Positions 8,197 through 18,482 are shown, counted from the stretch's first letter. The stretch: 35,807 bases of DNA from Sporolactobacillus terrae DSM 11697 (GCF_000648615.1 NZ_JFZC01000051.1:1-35807), one strand, 5' to 3'. The notes: generated from the sequence alone by a model not told the origin. Program-made: numbers and translations.

Positions 8197-9000
8197 ATGA
8201 CTCACTATCTGGTGATTAAATGCGGGGGAAGCGTTTTTGATAAACTCACTCCTGAATTTTTTAAAAGCCTACAAATCATTCAAGAGAGTGGCAAATGGCA
8301 ACCGGTCATCGTGCATGGCGGCGGGCCGGCCATCTCACAAATGCTGGATAAGATGGAAATACCGACCGTTTTTCATCACGGACTTCGGGTTACGACGCAG
8401 GAAGTACTCGATGTCGCTGAAATGGTACTCAGCGGAACCATGAACAAACAGATTGTTTCCAAAATTGCCGCTTCGGGCGGGAAGGCCGTTGGTCTGAGCG
8501 GGGTTGACGGCGGCTTGTTTCTGGCAAAGCCAACGTCACTTGCCAAACTTGGCTATGTTGGTGAGATTACATCGGTGGATGCCGGGTTGATCCGCAGCCT
8601 TGCCGGTCAAGGATTTATTCCCGTGGTTTCACCGATTTCAATGGATGAGCACGGACAGCATCTGAATATTAATGCGGATCAGGCAGCTGCCAGTTTAGCC
8701 GTCGCGTTGAATGGAAAATTGTGCTTTATCAGTGATGTTCCCGGAATTCTTGTTGAAAAGGATGGAGCATTGACCCCCTTGAAACAAGTCTCAAATCTGG
8801 AAATTGAACAAATGATCGAATTAAAGAAGATCAGCGGCGGGATGATTCCAAAAGCAAAAGCAGCCGTTGACAGCTTAAAGAAGAACGTTAAAGAAGTCGT
8901 CATCGTGAACGGGATGATGCCGGATTGTTTGATTGATTATACGAATGGCGTTGAAGTCGGTACAAAAATATTCCTTGAGGAGGAAATCCTTCATGCTTAA
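8197..9000 (+). CDS. argB: N-acetylglutamate kinase
   Basis: This enzyme phosphorylates N-acetylglutamate with ATP, the second step of the pathway. The amino-acid-kinase fold signatures are present: KCGGS at residues 8-12 near the N-terminus, HGGGPAIS for substrate and phosphate binding, LNINADQAAASLA, and FISDVPGIL. The 267 residues fit the family's short form. AAGGAGGG precedes the ATG at 8197 with good spacing. Its last bases overlap the start of argD by 8 nt, suggesting translational coupling. ArgB is the step feedback-inhibited by arginine in many cyclic-pathway organisms; I did not verify an inhibitor-binding N-terminal helix, and the short N-terminus suggests it is absent. Confidence 0.95.
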   Translation: MTHYLVIKCGGSVFDKLTPEFFKSLQIIQESGKWQPVIVHGGGPAISQMLDKMEIPTVFHHGLRVTTQEVLDVAEMVLSGTMNKQIVSKIAASGGKAVGLSGVDGGLFLAKPTSLAKLGYVGEITSVDAGLIRSLAGQGFIPVVSPISMDEHGQHLNINADQAAASLAVALNGKLCFISDVPGILVEKDGALTPLKQVSNLEIEQMIELKKISGGMIPKAKAAVDSLKKNVKEVVIVNGMMPDCLIDYTNGVEVGTKIFLEEEILHA

Positions 9001-10189
9001 CACAAAATCAGAAGAAACGCTCGCACCGGTCATGTCAGCATACGGACGTTTTCCCATCACGCTTGAAAAGGGCAAGGGCAGCTATGTTTGGGATACTGAA
9101 GGAACAAAATATCTTGACTTTACGGCTGGGATCGCCGTTCTTGCACTTGGTCATGTCCCGGATGCCGTTGAGGCAGCATTGAAGAAACAGCTCGGACTTC
9201 TATGGCATTGTTCGAATCTCTACCACATCGGGCCACAGGAGAAACTGGCAAAAATGCTAACAGAACGAACCTGCTGTGATCAAGTATTTTTTTGCAACAG
9301 CGGCGCAGAAGCCAATGAAGGCGCGATAAAACTGGCCCGTCGCTATGCGGCTTCCGTACTGAATAAGCCGGAAGGGCATATTATCACGTTCAACCATTCA
9401 TTTCACGGCCGGACGCTGGCAACCATGGCAGCCACCGCGCAGGAGAAGATCCAAAGTGGTTATGGCCCGGTCGTTCCTGGGTTTAAGTATCTTCCTTATA
9501 ATAGTAAAGATTCTGTAGCAGACATTGCCTCGGATGATCAATGCATTGCGGTCATGCTGGAAATGGTTCAAGGTGAAGGCGGCGTCATTCCGGCGGATAA
9601 AACATGGGTACAGCAGCTTTCAGCCATTTGCGCGGAAAAAGGCATTCCGATGATCGTTGATGAAGTACAAACAGGCATGGGCCGTACCGGCACCCTGTTC
9701 GCCTATGAACAATACGGTATTGAACCGGATATTCTAACGGCAGCTAAAGCACTTGGATCAGGCATCCCGATCGGCGCATTCATGGCGAAAAAAGAGATTT
9801 CCAAACTGATGACGCCGGGCAGCCACGGATCAACCTTCGGTGGAAATCCGTTCGCCACAGCTGCCGGAGTAGCCACGATTCAGGTATTTGATCAACAGGA
9901 TGTCTTGGCACAATGTACAAGCAATGCCGCCTATTTCCATGAAAAATTGACGGCACTGAAAGAAAGCTATCCGAAACAGCTGACGGCAATTCGCGGTCTG
10001 GGTCTGCTGATCGGTGTTGAGACAAAAGCTCCGGCGATCGATCTGGTTAATGAATTGAGAGAGAAACATCATGTACTGATCCTAACGGCAGGAAAGTATG
10101 TTTTGCGAATTCTGCCGCCGCTTGTGACCGATGAAACGGAGATTGACGCATTTATTGCTGCCTTTGATGCGGTTTTAAAAGAACGATAA
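8993..10189 (+). CDS. argD: Acetylornithine aminotransferase
   Basis: This class-III PLP-dependent aminotransferase converts N-acetylglutamate semialdehyde to N-acetylornithine using glutamate. Seen in the sequence: the GAEANE substrate/PLP region near residue 104, IVDEVQTGMGRTG with the PLP aspartate (Asp223), and the Schiff-base Lys252 in TAAKALGSG. Start ATG 8993 has GAGGAGG about 7 nt upstream and overlaps the argB stop by 8 nt. The 398 residues are typical. A frame extending to 8933 lies inside argB and is rejected. Confidence 0.95.
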   Translation: MLNTKSEETLAPVMSAYGRFPITLEKGKGSYVWDTEGTKYLDFTAGIAVLALGHVPDAVEAALKKQLGLLWHCSNLYHIGPQEKLAKMLTERTCCDQVFFCNSGAEANEGAIKLARRYAASVLNKPEGHIITFNHSFHGRTLATMAATAQEKIQSGYGPVVPGFKYLPYNSKDSVADIASDDQCIAVMLEMVQGEGGVIPADKTWVQQLSAICAEKGIPMIVDEVQTGMGRTGTLFAYEQYGIEPDILTAAKALGSGIPIGAFMAKKEISKLMTPGSHGSTFGGNPFATAAGVATIQVFDQQDVLAQCTSNAAYFHEKLTALKESYPKQLTAIRGLGLLIGVETKAPAIDLVNELREKHHVLILTAGKYVLRILPPLVTDETEIDAFIAAFDAVLKER

Positions 10190-10208
10190 AGATGGGGGTC
10201 TGCTGATC

Positions 10209-11297
10209 ATGAAAAAGGGATATTTGCTTCTGGAGTCGGGCCAAGTTTTTCAAGGTGTGCGCGTCGGTGCTTCTTCCAGCGTGATGGGCGAATTGGTCTT
10301 TAACACGAGCATGACCGGATATCAAGAGATTATGACCGATCCCTCGTACGCCGGACAGATCATGACATTCTGCTATCCACTGATCGGCAACTATGGAATT
10401 AATCTTTACGATAATGAGCATGCACGCATTGAAATGCAAGCGGTGTTGTTCAGCAATCTTTGCAATGTGCCCAGCCATTATCAGTCGGTGATGAATGTGG
10501 ATCAGTGGCTGAAACGCTCAGGAGTTCCGGGTCTTGCTAATATTGATACACGAGCCGTCGTGAAAGCCGTTCGCCGAAGCGGTACGATGAAGGCAGTCAT
10601 CAGTGATCTTCCTGATGCTGCATCAATTGATTGGGGGCAGCCGCTGCCAACAGATATGGTTGCGAAAGTATCCTCAACAAAAACGACGGTTTATGAAGGA
10701 AACGGACCTCATGTCGTTTTAATGGATTACGGGTATAAGAAATCGATGCTTCAAGCGCTTCTGGCTGAAGGATGCAAGGTCACGGTTGTTCCATACAATA
10801 CGGATGCAGAAACGGTGAAATCTCTCCAACCGGATGGCGTGATGCTCAGCAACGGACCTGGAGACCCGATTCAATTGCAGCCGCTGTTTGGGGAAATCAA
10901 GAAGATCACATCGGCTTATCCAACATTGGGGATTTGCCTTGGCCACCAATTGATCGCGCTGGCGTATGGAGCGAGCACGGGCAAGCTGCTTTTTGGTCAC
11001 CGCGGTGCCAATCATCCGGTCAAGGCGCTTGCGACCGGAAAGGTATGGATGACCTCACAGAATCACAGCTATGTTGTTGAGAAAGACAGTGTTGATCAAA
11101 AGCAATTTTCGATTAGTTATCTGAATGTTAATGATGGATCGGTTGAGGGATTGACGCATCATCAGCTTCCGATTGAAACGGTTCAGTTTCATCCGGAAGC
11201 CCACCCCGGTCCGGATGATACCCATCCAACGTTTACAAAATTTATTCATATGATGAAACAAAGCAAGGGTGAAGCAAATCATGCCGTTACGTACTGA
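10209..11297 (+). CDS. carA: Carbamoyl-phosphate synthase, small (glutaminase) subunit
   Basis: CarA hydrolyses glutamine and channels ammonia to CarB for carbamoyl phosphate synthesis. The N-terminal CPSase_sm domain (about 1-135, with FNTSMTGYQEIMTDPSY) is followed by a class-I glutamine amidotransferase domain. Its triad is visible: Cys243 in GICLGHQ, His328 and Glu330 in QFHPEA. The ATG at 10209 follows a GGGGG run by about 10 nt. Because it sits inside the arginine block this is probably the arginine-dedicated enzyme, but the sequence alone does not show whether a pyrimidine copy exists elsewhere. Confidence 0.95.
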   Translation: MKKGYLLLESGQVFQGVRVGASSSVMGELVFNTSMTGYQEIMTDPSYAGQIMTFCYPLIGNYGINLYDNEHARIEMQAVLFSNLCNVPSHYQSVMNVDQWLKRSGVPGLANIDTRAVVKAVRRSGTMKAVISDLPDAASIDWGQPLPTDMVAKVSSTKTTVYEGNGPHVVLMDYGYKKSMLQALLAEGCKVTVVPYNTDAETVKSLQPDGVMLSNGPGDPIQLQPLFGEIKKITSAYPTLGICLGHQLIALAYGASTGKLLFGHRGANHPVKALATGKVWMTSQNHSYVVEKDSVDQKQFSISYLNVNDGSVEGLTHHQLPIETVQFHPEAHPGPDDTHPTFTKFIHMMKQSKGEANHAVTY

Positions 11298-14200
11298 CAT
11301 TAAAAAAGTGCTGGTTATTGGGTCCGGACCGATTGTAATCGGTCAAGCAGCGGAATTTGATTATGCCGGTACACAGGCCTGTCTCGCACTGAAAGAAGAA
11401 GACATTGAGGTTGTACTGATTAATAACAACCCGGCAACAATTATGACGGATGATCAGATCGCTGATCGAACCTATATTGAGCCATTGACGCTTGCTGCGA
11501 TTGAAAAAATTATTGCCAAGGAACGCCCGGATGGACTGATTGGCACACTTGGCGGACAAACAGGATTGAATCTAGCTGTTTCTCTTTATAATCAAGGGAT
11601 TCTTGCAAACTATCATGTGGAATTGCTCGGAACCTCTGTGGACTCCATTCAGCATGGAGAAGACCGTGAGCTGTTCAAAGATTTAATGCTGAAAATCAAG
11701 GAACCGATTCCTGAGTCCAAGATCATTCGTTCTTACGAAGACGGCCTCGCGTTCGTTAATGAAATCGGCTACCCGGTGATCATCCGCCCTGCTTATACTT
11801 TAGGCGGCTCTGGCGGAGGTTTTGCTTATAACGAACACGAACTTGATCTTGTGCTTCATCGTGGACTCAAGCTCAGTCCGATTCATGAGGTTCTCATTGA
11901 AAAGAGCATTAAAGGCTGGAAAGAAATTGAGTATGAAGTGATGCGCGATGCCAATGATACATGCATGATTGTCTGTAACATGGAGAATATGGATCCTGTG
12001 GGCGTACATACAGGAGACAGTATCGTTGTTGCTCCGTCACAGACGCTCTCGGATGCGAACTATCAAATGCTGCGCAACGCATCGCTGAAAATTATCCGTG
12101 CTTTAAAAATTGTCGGCGGATGCAACATTCAGTTCGCGTTGAATCCCCGTTCTAACGAGTATGCGATTATTGAAGTCAACCCGCGTGTGAGCCGATCATC
12201 CGCGTTGGCATCGAAAGCGACCGGTTATCCAATCGCACGCGTCGCAGCGAAGTGTGCGGTCGGCTTCCATCTTGATGAAATTTTGAACCCGATTACCGGG
12301 ACCACGTATGCATCGTTTGAACCGGCGATCGATTATATTGTTGTCAAGCTGCCGCGCTTCCCCTTTGATAAGTTTACCGAAGCGGATCGAAGCTTGGGGA
12401 CTCAGATGAAAGCAACCGGTGAGGTGATGGCGATTGACCGTACCTTTGAGGGCGCATTGAATAAAGGTGTACGTTCTTTGGAAATGGGCTTTTCCGGTCT
12501 CGAGAATAAGGCGTTCACGGTTCTTTCAGACGCTGTATTGGAAAACAGTATGAAGCAGGCAACCGATTTGCGGCTGTTTGCGATCAGCGAATTATTCCGA
12601 AGAGGACGGACGGTCGACGCTTTGTGGGAAATGACGGCGATTGATCCTTGGTTCCTCAACGCAATTCATGGAATCGTTGTTTTTGAAGAAGCGATGAAAG
12701 GGAAGACTCTAACGGAGCTGAGCGATGAGATATGGCAGCGGGCGAAGTGGCTGAATATCGGCAACCAGCGTTTGGCTGATCTGCTGAATGCCCCGGTGGA
12801 GGATATTTCCAAACGTGTTCGCGCAGCCGGACTTTCGGTATCTTACCATTTGGTGGACACATGTGCCGGTGAATTCGAAGCGCAGACCCCCTATTATTAC
12901 TCGACATGGTTTGGCGCCGATGAGGCACAGGTCAGTGATAAGCCGAAGATACTGATCATCGGATCAGGACCAATTCGGATCGGGCAAGGAATCGAGTTTG
13001 ACTATTGCTCGGTTCAAGCAACAATGGCAGTGAAGAAGAACGGTTATGAAGCAATTGTGATTAACAATAATCCGGAAACCGTCAGCACCGATTATTCAAT
13101 TGCCGATCGCTTGTATTTTGATCCGCTTGCCGTTGAGGACATTCTTCATGTTGCTGAAAAGGAAAAAGTGCAGGGCGCGCTGGTTCAATTTGGCGGTCAA
13201 ACGGCTGTGAATGTGGCAAAAGCGCTTGAACAAGCAGGAATTAAAGTGCTTGGTACCTCAACGCAAAGCATCGACCGCGTCGAAGATCGGGAGCAATTTT
13301 ATGAACTGCTGCAGTCATTGAACATTCCGCATATCAAGGGACTGACGGTGCACAAAATGGAGGATCTTCCAAAAGCAGGCGAAGCGCTCGGCTATCCGAT
13401 TCTTGTCCGGCCTTCCTACGTGATCGGCGGTCAATCCATGTTCCTGTTCCATCATCCGCATGAACTTGAAGCATATATGACCAGCGATCGAAACATGACG
13501 CAGCAGTCATTTCCTTTATTGGTTGATCGTTACATGCCGGGCATTGAGTGCGAAGTTGACGCGATCAGCGACGGCGTGCACACGGCAATTCCGGGCATCT
13601 TTCAACATATTGAACGTGCCGGTGTTCATTCTGGAGACAGCATCGCAGTTTTTCCATCGTTCGGCCTTAGCCAAGCAGTGAAGGATGAAATTGAAGCAGA
13701 TACACGGAAACTATGCAGCAGCTTGAATGTTAAGGGGTTAATTAACATTCAATTTGTGATCGCCTCAGGAAAGGTATATGTGCTTGAAGTGAATCCGCGT
13801 GCGTCACGTACGGTGCCAATCATCAGCAAAGTAACCGGTATTCCAATGGTTGAGCATGCAGTAGGCGTTCAACTCGGTCATTTTTTACGCGATCAGAATT
13901 TGGATGATGGTTATTGTGCATCTCCTGATTTTTACGCGGTGAAGGCACCGGTGTTCTCGTTTACGAAATTGCAGGGGGTTGATCCTGTTCTCGGTCCGGA
14001 AATGAAATCGACCGGCGAACAACTGGGCATGGGCGCTACGGTTGACGAGGCATTTCTAAAAGGTGTCTTATGCAACGAGGACAATCCATTTGCAAAGGAC
14101 AACGCGAATAAAGCCATCTTATGCTCCATCACTGAAAATCAGCGCGAGGAGAGTTTCGATGTTGTCCGCCAGCTTGCTAAAGACGGCTTCAAGATTTTTG

Positions 14201-14508
14201 CAACACCAGGGACCGCTGCTGCATACAGACAGGCAGGAATGACGGTCGCTGAGGTAAATGATGATGCAGAGGCTGCAGCCCAATTGATTGCAAATGGCCA
14301 AGTGTCCGCCGTGTACAATATTCCGACGGCCGGGCGCAACCGGCAATCGTTTGGCTTTCAAATCAGAGCGCTCGCACTACGCTACCAAGTGCCTGTGTAT
14401 ACCTGCACCGACACATTCGTTGCGACGCTTCATGCAGCAAAGTGCGCCATTTCATCGGATGTACACACGCTTGATGAATATCGGAATCTCAGTTATACGA
14501 ATCAATAA
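11281..14508 (+). CDS. carB: Carbamoyl-phosphate synthase, large subunit
   Basis: CarB makes carbamoyl phosphate from bicarbonate, ammonia and two ATP. The two homologous halves are obvious: GSGPIVIGQAAEFDYAGTQA near residue 14 and GSGPIRIGQGIEFDYCSVQA near 560, each followed by an ATP-grasp domain (PAYTLGGSGGG and PSYVIGGQSM). The C-terminal 140 or so residues form an MGS-like allosteric domain (FATPGTAAAYRQAG). The 1075 residues equal the full-length type. Start ATG 11281 has AAGGGTG 9 nt upstream and overlaps the carA stop by 17 nt, so the subunits are probably coupled in translation. Confidence 0.96.
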   Translation: MPLRTDIKKVLVIGSGPIVIGQAAEFDYAGTQACLALKEEDIEVVLINNNPATIMTDDQIADRTYIEPLTLAAIEKIIAKERPDGLIGTLGGQTGLNLAVSLYNQGILANYHVELLGTSVDSIQHGEDRELFKDLMLKIKEPIPESKIIRSYEDGLAFVNEIGYPVIIRPAYTLGGSGGGFAYNEHELDLVLHRGLKLSPIHEVLIEKSIKGWKEIEYEVMRDANDTCMIVCNMENMDPVGVHTGDSIVVAPSQTLSDANYQMLRNASLKIIRALKIVGGCNIQFALNPRSNEYAIIEVNPRVSRSSALASKATGYPIARVAAKCAVGFHLDEILNPITGTTYASFEPAIDYIVVKLPRFPFDKFTEADRSLGTQMKATGEVMAIDRTFEGALNKGVRSLEMGFSGLENKAFTVLSDAVLENSMKQATDLRLFAISELFRRGRTVDALWEMTAIDPWFLNAIHGIVVFEEAMKGKTLTELSDEIWQRAKWLNIGNQRLADLLNAPVEDISKRVRAAGLSVSYHLVDTCAGEFEAQTPYYYSTWFGADEAQVSDKPKILIIGSGPIRIGQGIEFDYCSVQATMAVKKNGYEAIVINNNPETVSTDYSIADRLYFDPLAVEDILHVAEKEKVQGALVQFGGQTAVNVAKALEQAGIKVLGTSTQSIDRVEDREQFYELLQSLNIPHIKGLTVHKMEDLPKAGEALGYPILVRPSYVIGGQSMFLFHHPHELEAYMTSDRNMTQQSFPLLVDRYMPGIECEVDAISDGVHTAIPGIFQHIERAGVHSGDSIAVFPSFGLSQAVKDEIEADTRKLCSSLNVKGLINIQFVIASGKVYVLEVNPRASRTVPIISKVTGIPMVEHAVGVQLGHFLRDQNLDDGYCASPDFYAVKAPVFSFTKLQGVDPVLGPEMKSTGEQLGMGATVDEAFLKGVLCNEDNPFAKDNANKAILCSITENQREESFDVVRQLAKDGFKIFATPGTAAAYRQAGMTVAEVNDDAEAAAQLIANGQVSAVYNIPTAGRNRQSFGFQIRALALRYQVPVYTCTDTFVATLHAAKCAISSDVHTLDEYRNLSYTNQ

Positions 14509-14523
14509 GAGGAAGTGAATGTC

Positions 14524-15483
14524 TTGGAAAACGAAACAGCAGCAACATTGACAGGCAGAGATTTTCTTACGATCGCTGAATTTACAGAAGATGAACTGAT
14601 GACCTTCTTGAATACGGCTGTTGCCTTGAAGACGATGCAAAAGCAGGGTGTTCCGCATCATTTCTTAAACGGACAGACGCTGGCGATGATCTTTGAAAAA
14701 GCGTCGACACGGACACGCGTTGCGTTTGAAGTGGGGATGTACCATTTAGGCGGTTCTGCATTATACTTAAGCAGTAAAGACATACAAATCGGCCGCGGCG
14801 AGACGATTGCCGATACGGCTAAGGTGCTTTCTCGCTTTGTCGACGGTATTATGATTCGTACGTTCGGTCATGACGTGGTTGAGGAGCTGGCGGCGAACGC
14901 CGATGTTCCGGTGATTAATGGATTGACCGATACGCATCACCCGACGCAGATCATTGCCGATCTGCTGACGATTTACGAACACAAGGGTAAAATCGGCGGA
15001 CTCAAGGCATGCTTCATCGGGGATGGCTTCAATAATATGGCCCATTCACTGATGGAGGGTGCTGCGGCATTCGGTATGGATATGACGGTTGCAAGTCCAA
15101 AGGGCTATGAACCGGATGCAGCTATTTTTGAGGCGGCAAAAGCTAGAGGCGCAAAGAACGGCTGCGCGATTTCCGTAACGGATTCACCACAGGAGGCTGC
15201 CAAAGATTGCGATGTGGTCATCACCGACACATGGCTGAGTATGGGCGATGAGGCTGAGAAGGACAAGCGGCTGCACGATTTCCAAGGGTTCCAAGTGGAT
15301 GATGCGCTTGTTTCACTTGCTAAACCGGATCATATCTTCATGCACTGTCTGCCGGCTCACCGCGGCGAAGAAGTCATGGAGAGCGTCATTGACGGCGATC
15401 ATTCCGTTGTTTTTGATGAAGCGGAAAATCGGCTTCATGCACATAAGGCAATTCTGAAATGTTTGATGGAAAAAGATGCTTAA
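14524..15483 (+). CDS. argF: Ornithine carbamoyltransferase
   Basis: This enzyme condenses ornithine with carbamoyl phosphate to give citrulline. Carbamoyl-phosphate-binding STRTR, the HPTQ motif, the ornithine loop DTWLSMGDE and [10 protein letters not shown] are all intact. The start is uncertain: TTG 14524 lies about 11 nt after AGAGG, while GTG 14515 is in frame but only 2 nt from that site. The product is 319 or 322 residues, both normal. The gene follows carB closely. An anabolic role is favoured over arcB by its place among biosynthetic genes. Confidence 0.94.
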   Translation: MENETAATLTGRDFLTIAEFTEDELMTFLNTAVALKTMQKQGVPHHFLNGQTLAMIFEKASTRTRVAFEVGMYHLGGSALYLSSKDIQIGRGETIADTAKVLSRFVDGIMIRTFGHDVVEELAANADVPVINGLTDTHHPTQIIADLLTIYEHKGKIGGLKACFIGDGFNNMAHSLMEGAAAFGMDMTVASPKGYEPDAAIFEAAKARGAKNGCAISVTDSPQEAAKDCDVVITDTWLSMGDEAEKDKRLHDFQGFQVDDALVSLAKPDHIFMHCLPAHRGEEVMESVIDGDHSVVFDEAENRLHAHKAILKCLMEKDA

Positions 15484-15512
15484 AAAAGACAACTTTTAGG
15501 AGGGTATTACCA

Positions 15513-16766
15513 ATGGCAAAAGAAAAAATCGTTTTAGCCTATTCCGGAGGTCTCGATACATCGGTTTGCATTAAGTATCTCCAAGACAAATACAATTACG
15601 ACGTGATCGCACTCAGTATTGATGTTGGCGAAGAGGGGAAAGATCTGGCAAAGATTAAGCAAAAAGCACTTGATGTCGGCGCGATCAAATCCTATGTTGT
15701 CGATGCGAAAGAACTGCTCGCCGAAGGCTACCTTGCACCGGCACTTCAAGCAAATGCGCTGTACGAAGGCGTCTATCCGCTTTCCTCCGGACTATCGCGT
15801 CCGTTGATCGGCAAACTGCTCGTTGATGTTGCACACAAGGAAGGGGCAACCGCTGTTGCTCACGGATGTACCGGTAAAGGAAATGACCAGGTGCGGTTTG
15901 AAATCGCCATCCAGGCACTTGACCCATCGTTGACGGTTGTTGCTCCAGTTCGTGAATGGGGAATGACACGCGATGAAGAAATCAAATACGCGGCAAAGAA
16001 AGGGATTCCGATTCCGGTTGACCTTGACAACCCGTTCTCAATCGATGCGAACATTTGGGGACGTGCATGTGAAGCCGGTGTTCTGGAAAATCCATGGAAT
16101 GAAGCACCGGAAGCGGCATTTGCCTGGACGAATCCCATTGAAAAAACACCGGATACGCCGCAATATGTTGAAATTGACTTTGAAAAAGGGATTCCTTGTG
16201 CCTTAAACAGCGAGAAAAAGCCTTTCATTGAAATTATTAAAGAACTGAATGCAATGGGCGGATTACATGGTGTTGGGCGGATTGATCATATTGAAAACCG
16301 TCTTGTCGGCATCAAATCACGTGAAGTGTACGAAAGCCCTGCAGGCGTCATCTTAATCAACGCGCACAAGGCACTCGAAACGATTACGCTGACAAAAGAA
16401 GTCTCGAAATTTAAACCGTTGGTCGACAAAGAAATTTCACAGGTAATCTATGACGGACTTTGGTACTCGCCAATCCGAGAAGCACTGATGGCTTTTGTGG
16501 AACAAACACAGCAAGTGGTTTCCGGCAAAGTTCGCGTGAAACTTTTCAAAGGAAATCACGACGTTGTAGGACGCGCATCGGACAACAGCCTTTATAATGA
16601 AAAACTGGCAACCTATACGACTGGTGATGCGTTCGACCACAATGCTGCGGTCGGCTTCATCAAACTGTGGGGACTGCCGACGAAAGTGAATGCAGAAGTG
16701 CACAAGAAAGGAACGGAGGCAGATCATGGCGAAGCTTTGGGGCGGCCGGTTTACGAAATCAACTAA
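15513..16766 (+). CDS. argG: Argininosuccinate synthase
   Basis: ArgG joins citrulline and aspartate using ATP. The N-type ATP pyrophosphatase motif AYSGGLDTS is at residues 9-17, and [13 protein letters not shown], typical of the family, follows. The start ATG at 15513 has TTTAGGAGGG 9 nt upstream, a strong site. The 417 residues are slightly longer than the common 400-405 form. In B. subtilis argGH lies away from argCJBD-carAB-argF; here it directly follows argF by 29 nt. Confidence 0.96.
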   Translation: MAKEKIVLAYSGGLDTSVCIKYLQDKYNYDVIALSIDVGEEGKDLAKIKQKALDVGAIKSYVVDAKELLAEGYLAPALQANALYEGVYPLSSGLSRPLIGKLLVDVAHKEGATAVAHGCTGKGNDQVRFEIAIQALDPSLTVVAPVREWGMTRDEEIKYAAKKGIPIPVDLDNPFSIDANIWGRACEAGVLENPWNEAPEAAFAWTNPIEKTPDTPQYVEIDFEKGIPCALNSEKKPFIEIIKELNAMGGLHGVGRIDHIENRLVGIKSREVYESPAGVILINAHKALETITLTKEVSKFKPLVDKEISQVIYDGLWYSPIREALMAFVEQTQQVVSGKVRVKLFKGNHDVVGRASDNSLYNEKLATYTTGDAFDHNAAVGFIKLWGLPTKVNAEVHKKGTEADHGEALGRPVYEIN

Positions 16767-18114
16767 CAAGCTTGTTGATGACTATACGGCATCGATCTCA
16801 TATGATCAGGAACTAGCAAAAGAAGATATTGAGGGCAGCTTGGCTCATGTTCAGATGCTTGGCGAATGCGGCATTGTCTCCGAGGAAGAGGCGAAGACGA
16901 TTCAACAAGGTCTGACATCAATTCTGAAAAAAATAGAAAAAGGCGACGCGCATTTTTCTACCGATATGGAAGATATTCATATGAACATCGAAAAGATGCT
17001 CATTGACGAGATTGGCCCGGTTGGCGGAAAGCTTCACACTGGAAGAAGCCGCAATGATCAGGTGGCAACGGATATGCACCTGTACATGCGGAAGAAGACC
17101 AAAGTGCTGATTGATCTTCTTGAAGACGTGCAGCATGCACTGCTTGAACAGGCAAAAGCCAATGTGGATACCATTCTACCCGGATACACACATCTGCAGC
17201 GGGCACAGCCGATCTCATTCGCGCACCATTTGCTTGCGTACTTTTGGATGTTTGAACGCGACAAATCGCGCCTTCAGGACAGTGAGAAACGGATCAATGT
17301 TCTGCCGCTCGGAGCCGGTGCGCTGGCTGGGACAACGTTCCCGATTAATCGCCGCCGTGTGGCTGAACTGCTCGACTTTGCCGACGTTTATCCAAACAGC
17401 TTAGACGCAGTGAGTGATCGCGACTTTGTTGTCGAAGCACTCGCAGACTGTTCACTGATCATGGTGCACCTTTCACGATTATCAGAAGAAATGGTTCTGT
17501 GGAGCAGTCAGGAATTTCAGTTCATTGAGCTGGATGATGCCTTCTGCACCGGATCCAGCATCATGCCGCAAAAGAAAAATCCGGATGTTTCCGAATTGCT
17601 GCGCGGCAAAACGGGACGCGTGTTCGGTCATTTGGTCGGGCTGCTGACTGTGCTTAAAGGGCTTCCACTTGCCTACAATAAGGATATGCAGGAGGACAAA
17701 GAAGGCATTTTTGACACGGTCAAAACATTGGAAGGCGCACTGAAATTACTTGCGCCGATTCTTGAGACGATGACCGTTAAGAAAGATCGGATGCGTCATG
17801 CGGTTGAAAAAGATTTCTCAAATGCAACCGACATTGCCGATTATCTCGCAAAAAAAGGTCTGCCGTTCCGCGAAGCACATGCGGTCACCGGAAAGATGGT
17901 TCTTTATGCAATTGAACACAAGAAATATCTGCTGGATCTTGAGCTGAGTGAATACAAGCAATTCAGTCCGCTCTTTGAACAAGATATTTTTGATGCACTG
18001 CTTCCTGAGAATGTCATGCGCGCGCGCGAAAGCGAAGGCGGAACCGCACCGCACCAGGTTGCAAAACAACTGAAACTTGCGGAGACACGTCTGTATCAGA
18101 ATGATTCGTTCTAA
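16726..18114 (+). CDS. argH: Argininosuccinate lyase
   Basis: ArgH splits argininosuccinate to arginine and fumarate, the last step. The fumarase/aspartase superfamily signature [12 protein letters not shown] carries the catalytic serine loop, and [12 protein letters not shown] and the AHxVxG-type C-terminal segment (EAHAVTGK) are present. Start ATG 16726 follows ACGGAGG by 6 nt and gives 462 residues, the family length. The gene starts 41 nt inside the end of argG, an unusually long overlap that links the two products in translation. Confidence 0.96.
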   Translation: MAKLWGGRFTKSTNKLVDDYTASISYDQELAKEDIEGSLAHVQMLGECGIVSEEEAKTIQQGLTSILKKIEKGDAHFSTDMEDIHMNIEKMLIDEIGPVGGKLHTGRSRNDQVATDMHLYMRKKTKVLIDLLEDVQHALLEQAKANVDTILPGYTHLQRAQPISFAHHLLAYFWMFERDKSRLQDSEKRINVLPLGAGALAGTTFPINRRRVAELLDFADVYPNSLDAVSDRDFVVEALADCSLIMVHLSRLSEEMVLWSSQEFQFIELDDAFCTGSSIMPQKKNPDVSELLRGKTGRVFGHLVGLLTVLKGLPLAYNKDMQEDKEGIFDTVKTLEGALKLLAPILETMTVKKDRMRHAVEKDFSNATDIADYLAKKGLPFREAHAVTGKMVLYAIEHKKYLLDLELSEYKQFSPLFEQDIFDALLPENVMRARESEGGTAPHQVAKQLKLAETRLYQNDSF

Positions 18115-18132
18115 TACGGCTGTTTCATATAA

Positions 18133-18176
18133 GTACGCTTTTTGTAGATGATTTGCATTATCCACAAAAGCAGTAC
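18133..18176 (+). other. Imperfect hairpin after argH
   Basis: GTAC-GCTTTTTGT near 18133-18145 can pair with ACAAAAGC-AGTAC near 18164-18176, with small bulges. It lies just after argH and before the stronger terminator. It may protect the mRNA 3' end or be incidental. Confidence 0.35.
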
Positions 18177-18200
18177 CCCCTAATTTGTTATACTTTTTTG

Positions 18201-18229
18201 AGGATACGTGTTAAACGTATCCTTTTTTT
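18201..18229 (+). terminator. Rho-independent terminator of the arginine operon
   Basis: AGGATACGT (18201-18209) pairs perfectly with ACGTATCCT (18215-18223) around a 5-nt loop and is followed by a run of T to 18229. TTTTTTG precedes the stem, so it may work weakly in the other direction too. Confidence 0.93.
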
Positions 18230-18314
18230 CAGAATAAGTAAGTGTGAGGCTTTGCCCCGTCTTCAAGCCAGTAGACCCATGTCTTGACCGAGAATCAAAG
18301 CGGGGGTACTCTGA

Positions 18315-18421
18315 CGCCTGCAGGATCGCACTTTGTTGATGCGTGCGAGCCCCCGCAGATTCCTGCCGGTCTGAGGAGGCTCCTGGATCGCCTGCGGTCG
18401 CGATCAGTTGATGCGAGCAAT
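18315..18421. repeat. Intergenic element with two related modules
   Basis: Two modules of about 34 nt, at 18315-18349 and 18389-18421, share the pattern CGCCTGC(A/G)G, TCGC, then GTTGATGCG(T/A)GC in the same order. They are separated by CCCCCGCAG and GGAGGCTCCTGG-like GC-rich segments. The region has no credible gene and is richer in GC than ordinary spacers. It ends near CCCTTTTGGGACAGCCTC. I suspect a dispersed non-coding repeat, or a structured RNA or DNA element. Confidence 0.4.
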
Positions 18422-18473
18422 CGGAGCGCAGTAGCAGTATAAGTTCAACACCCTTTTGGGACAGCCTCTTTTT

Positions 18474-18482
18474 TGCTATGAT
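18474..18482 (+). promoter_or_regulatory. Extended -10 candidate for the Bcr/CflA gene
   Basis: TGCTATGAT matches an extended -10 element, without a good -35 at 17 nt. It is about 95 nt before the transporter start. The evidence is weak and position-based. Confidence 0.35.

Noticed and set aside
14515-14523. GTG 14515 as the argF start
   Set aside because: It lies 2 nt from the AGAGG site, too close; TTG 14524 is preferred, though spacing there is slightly long.
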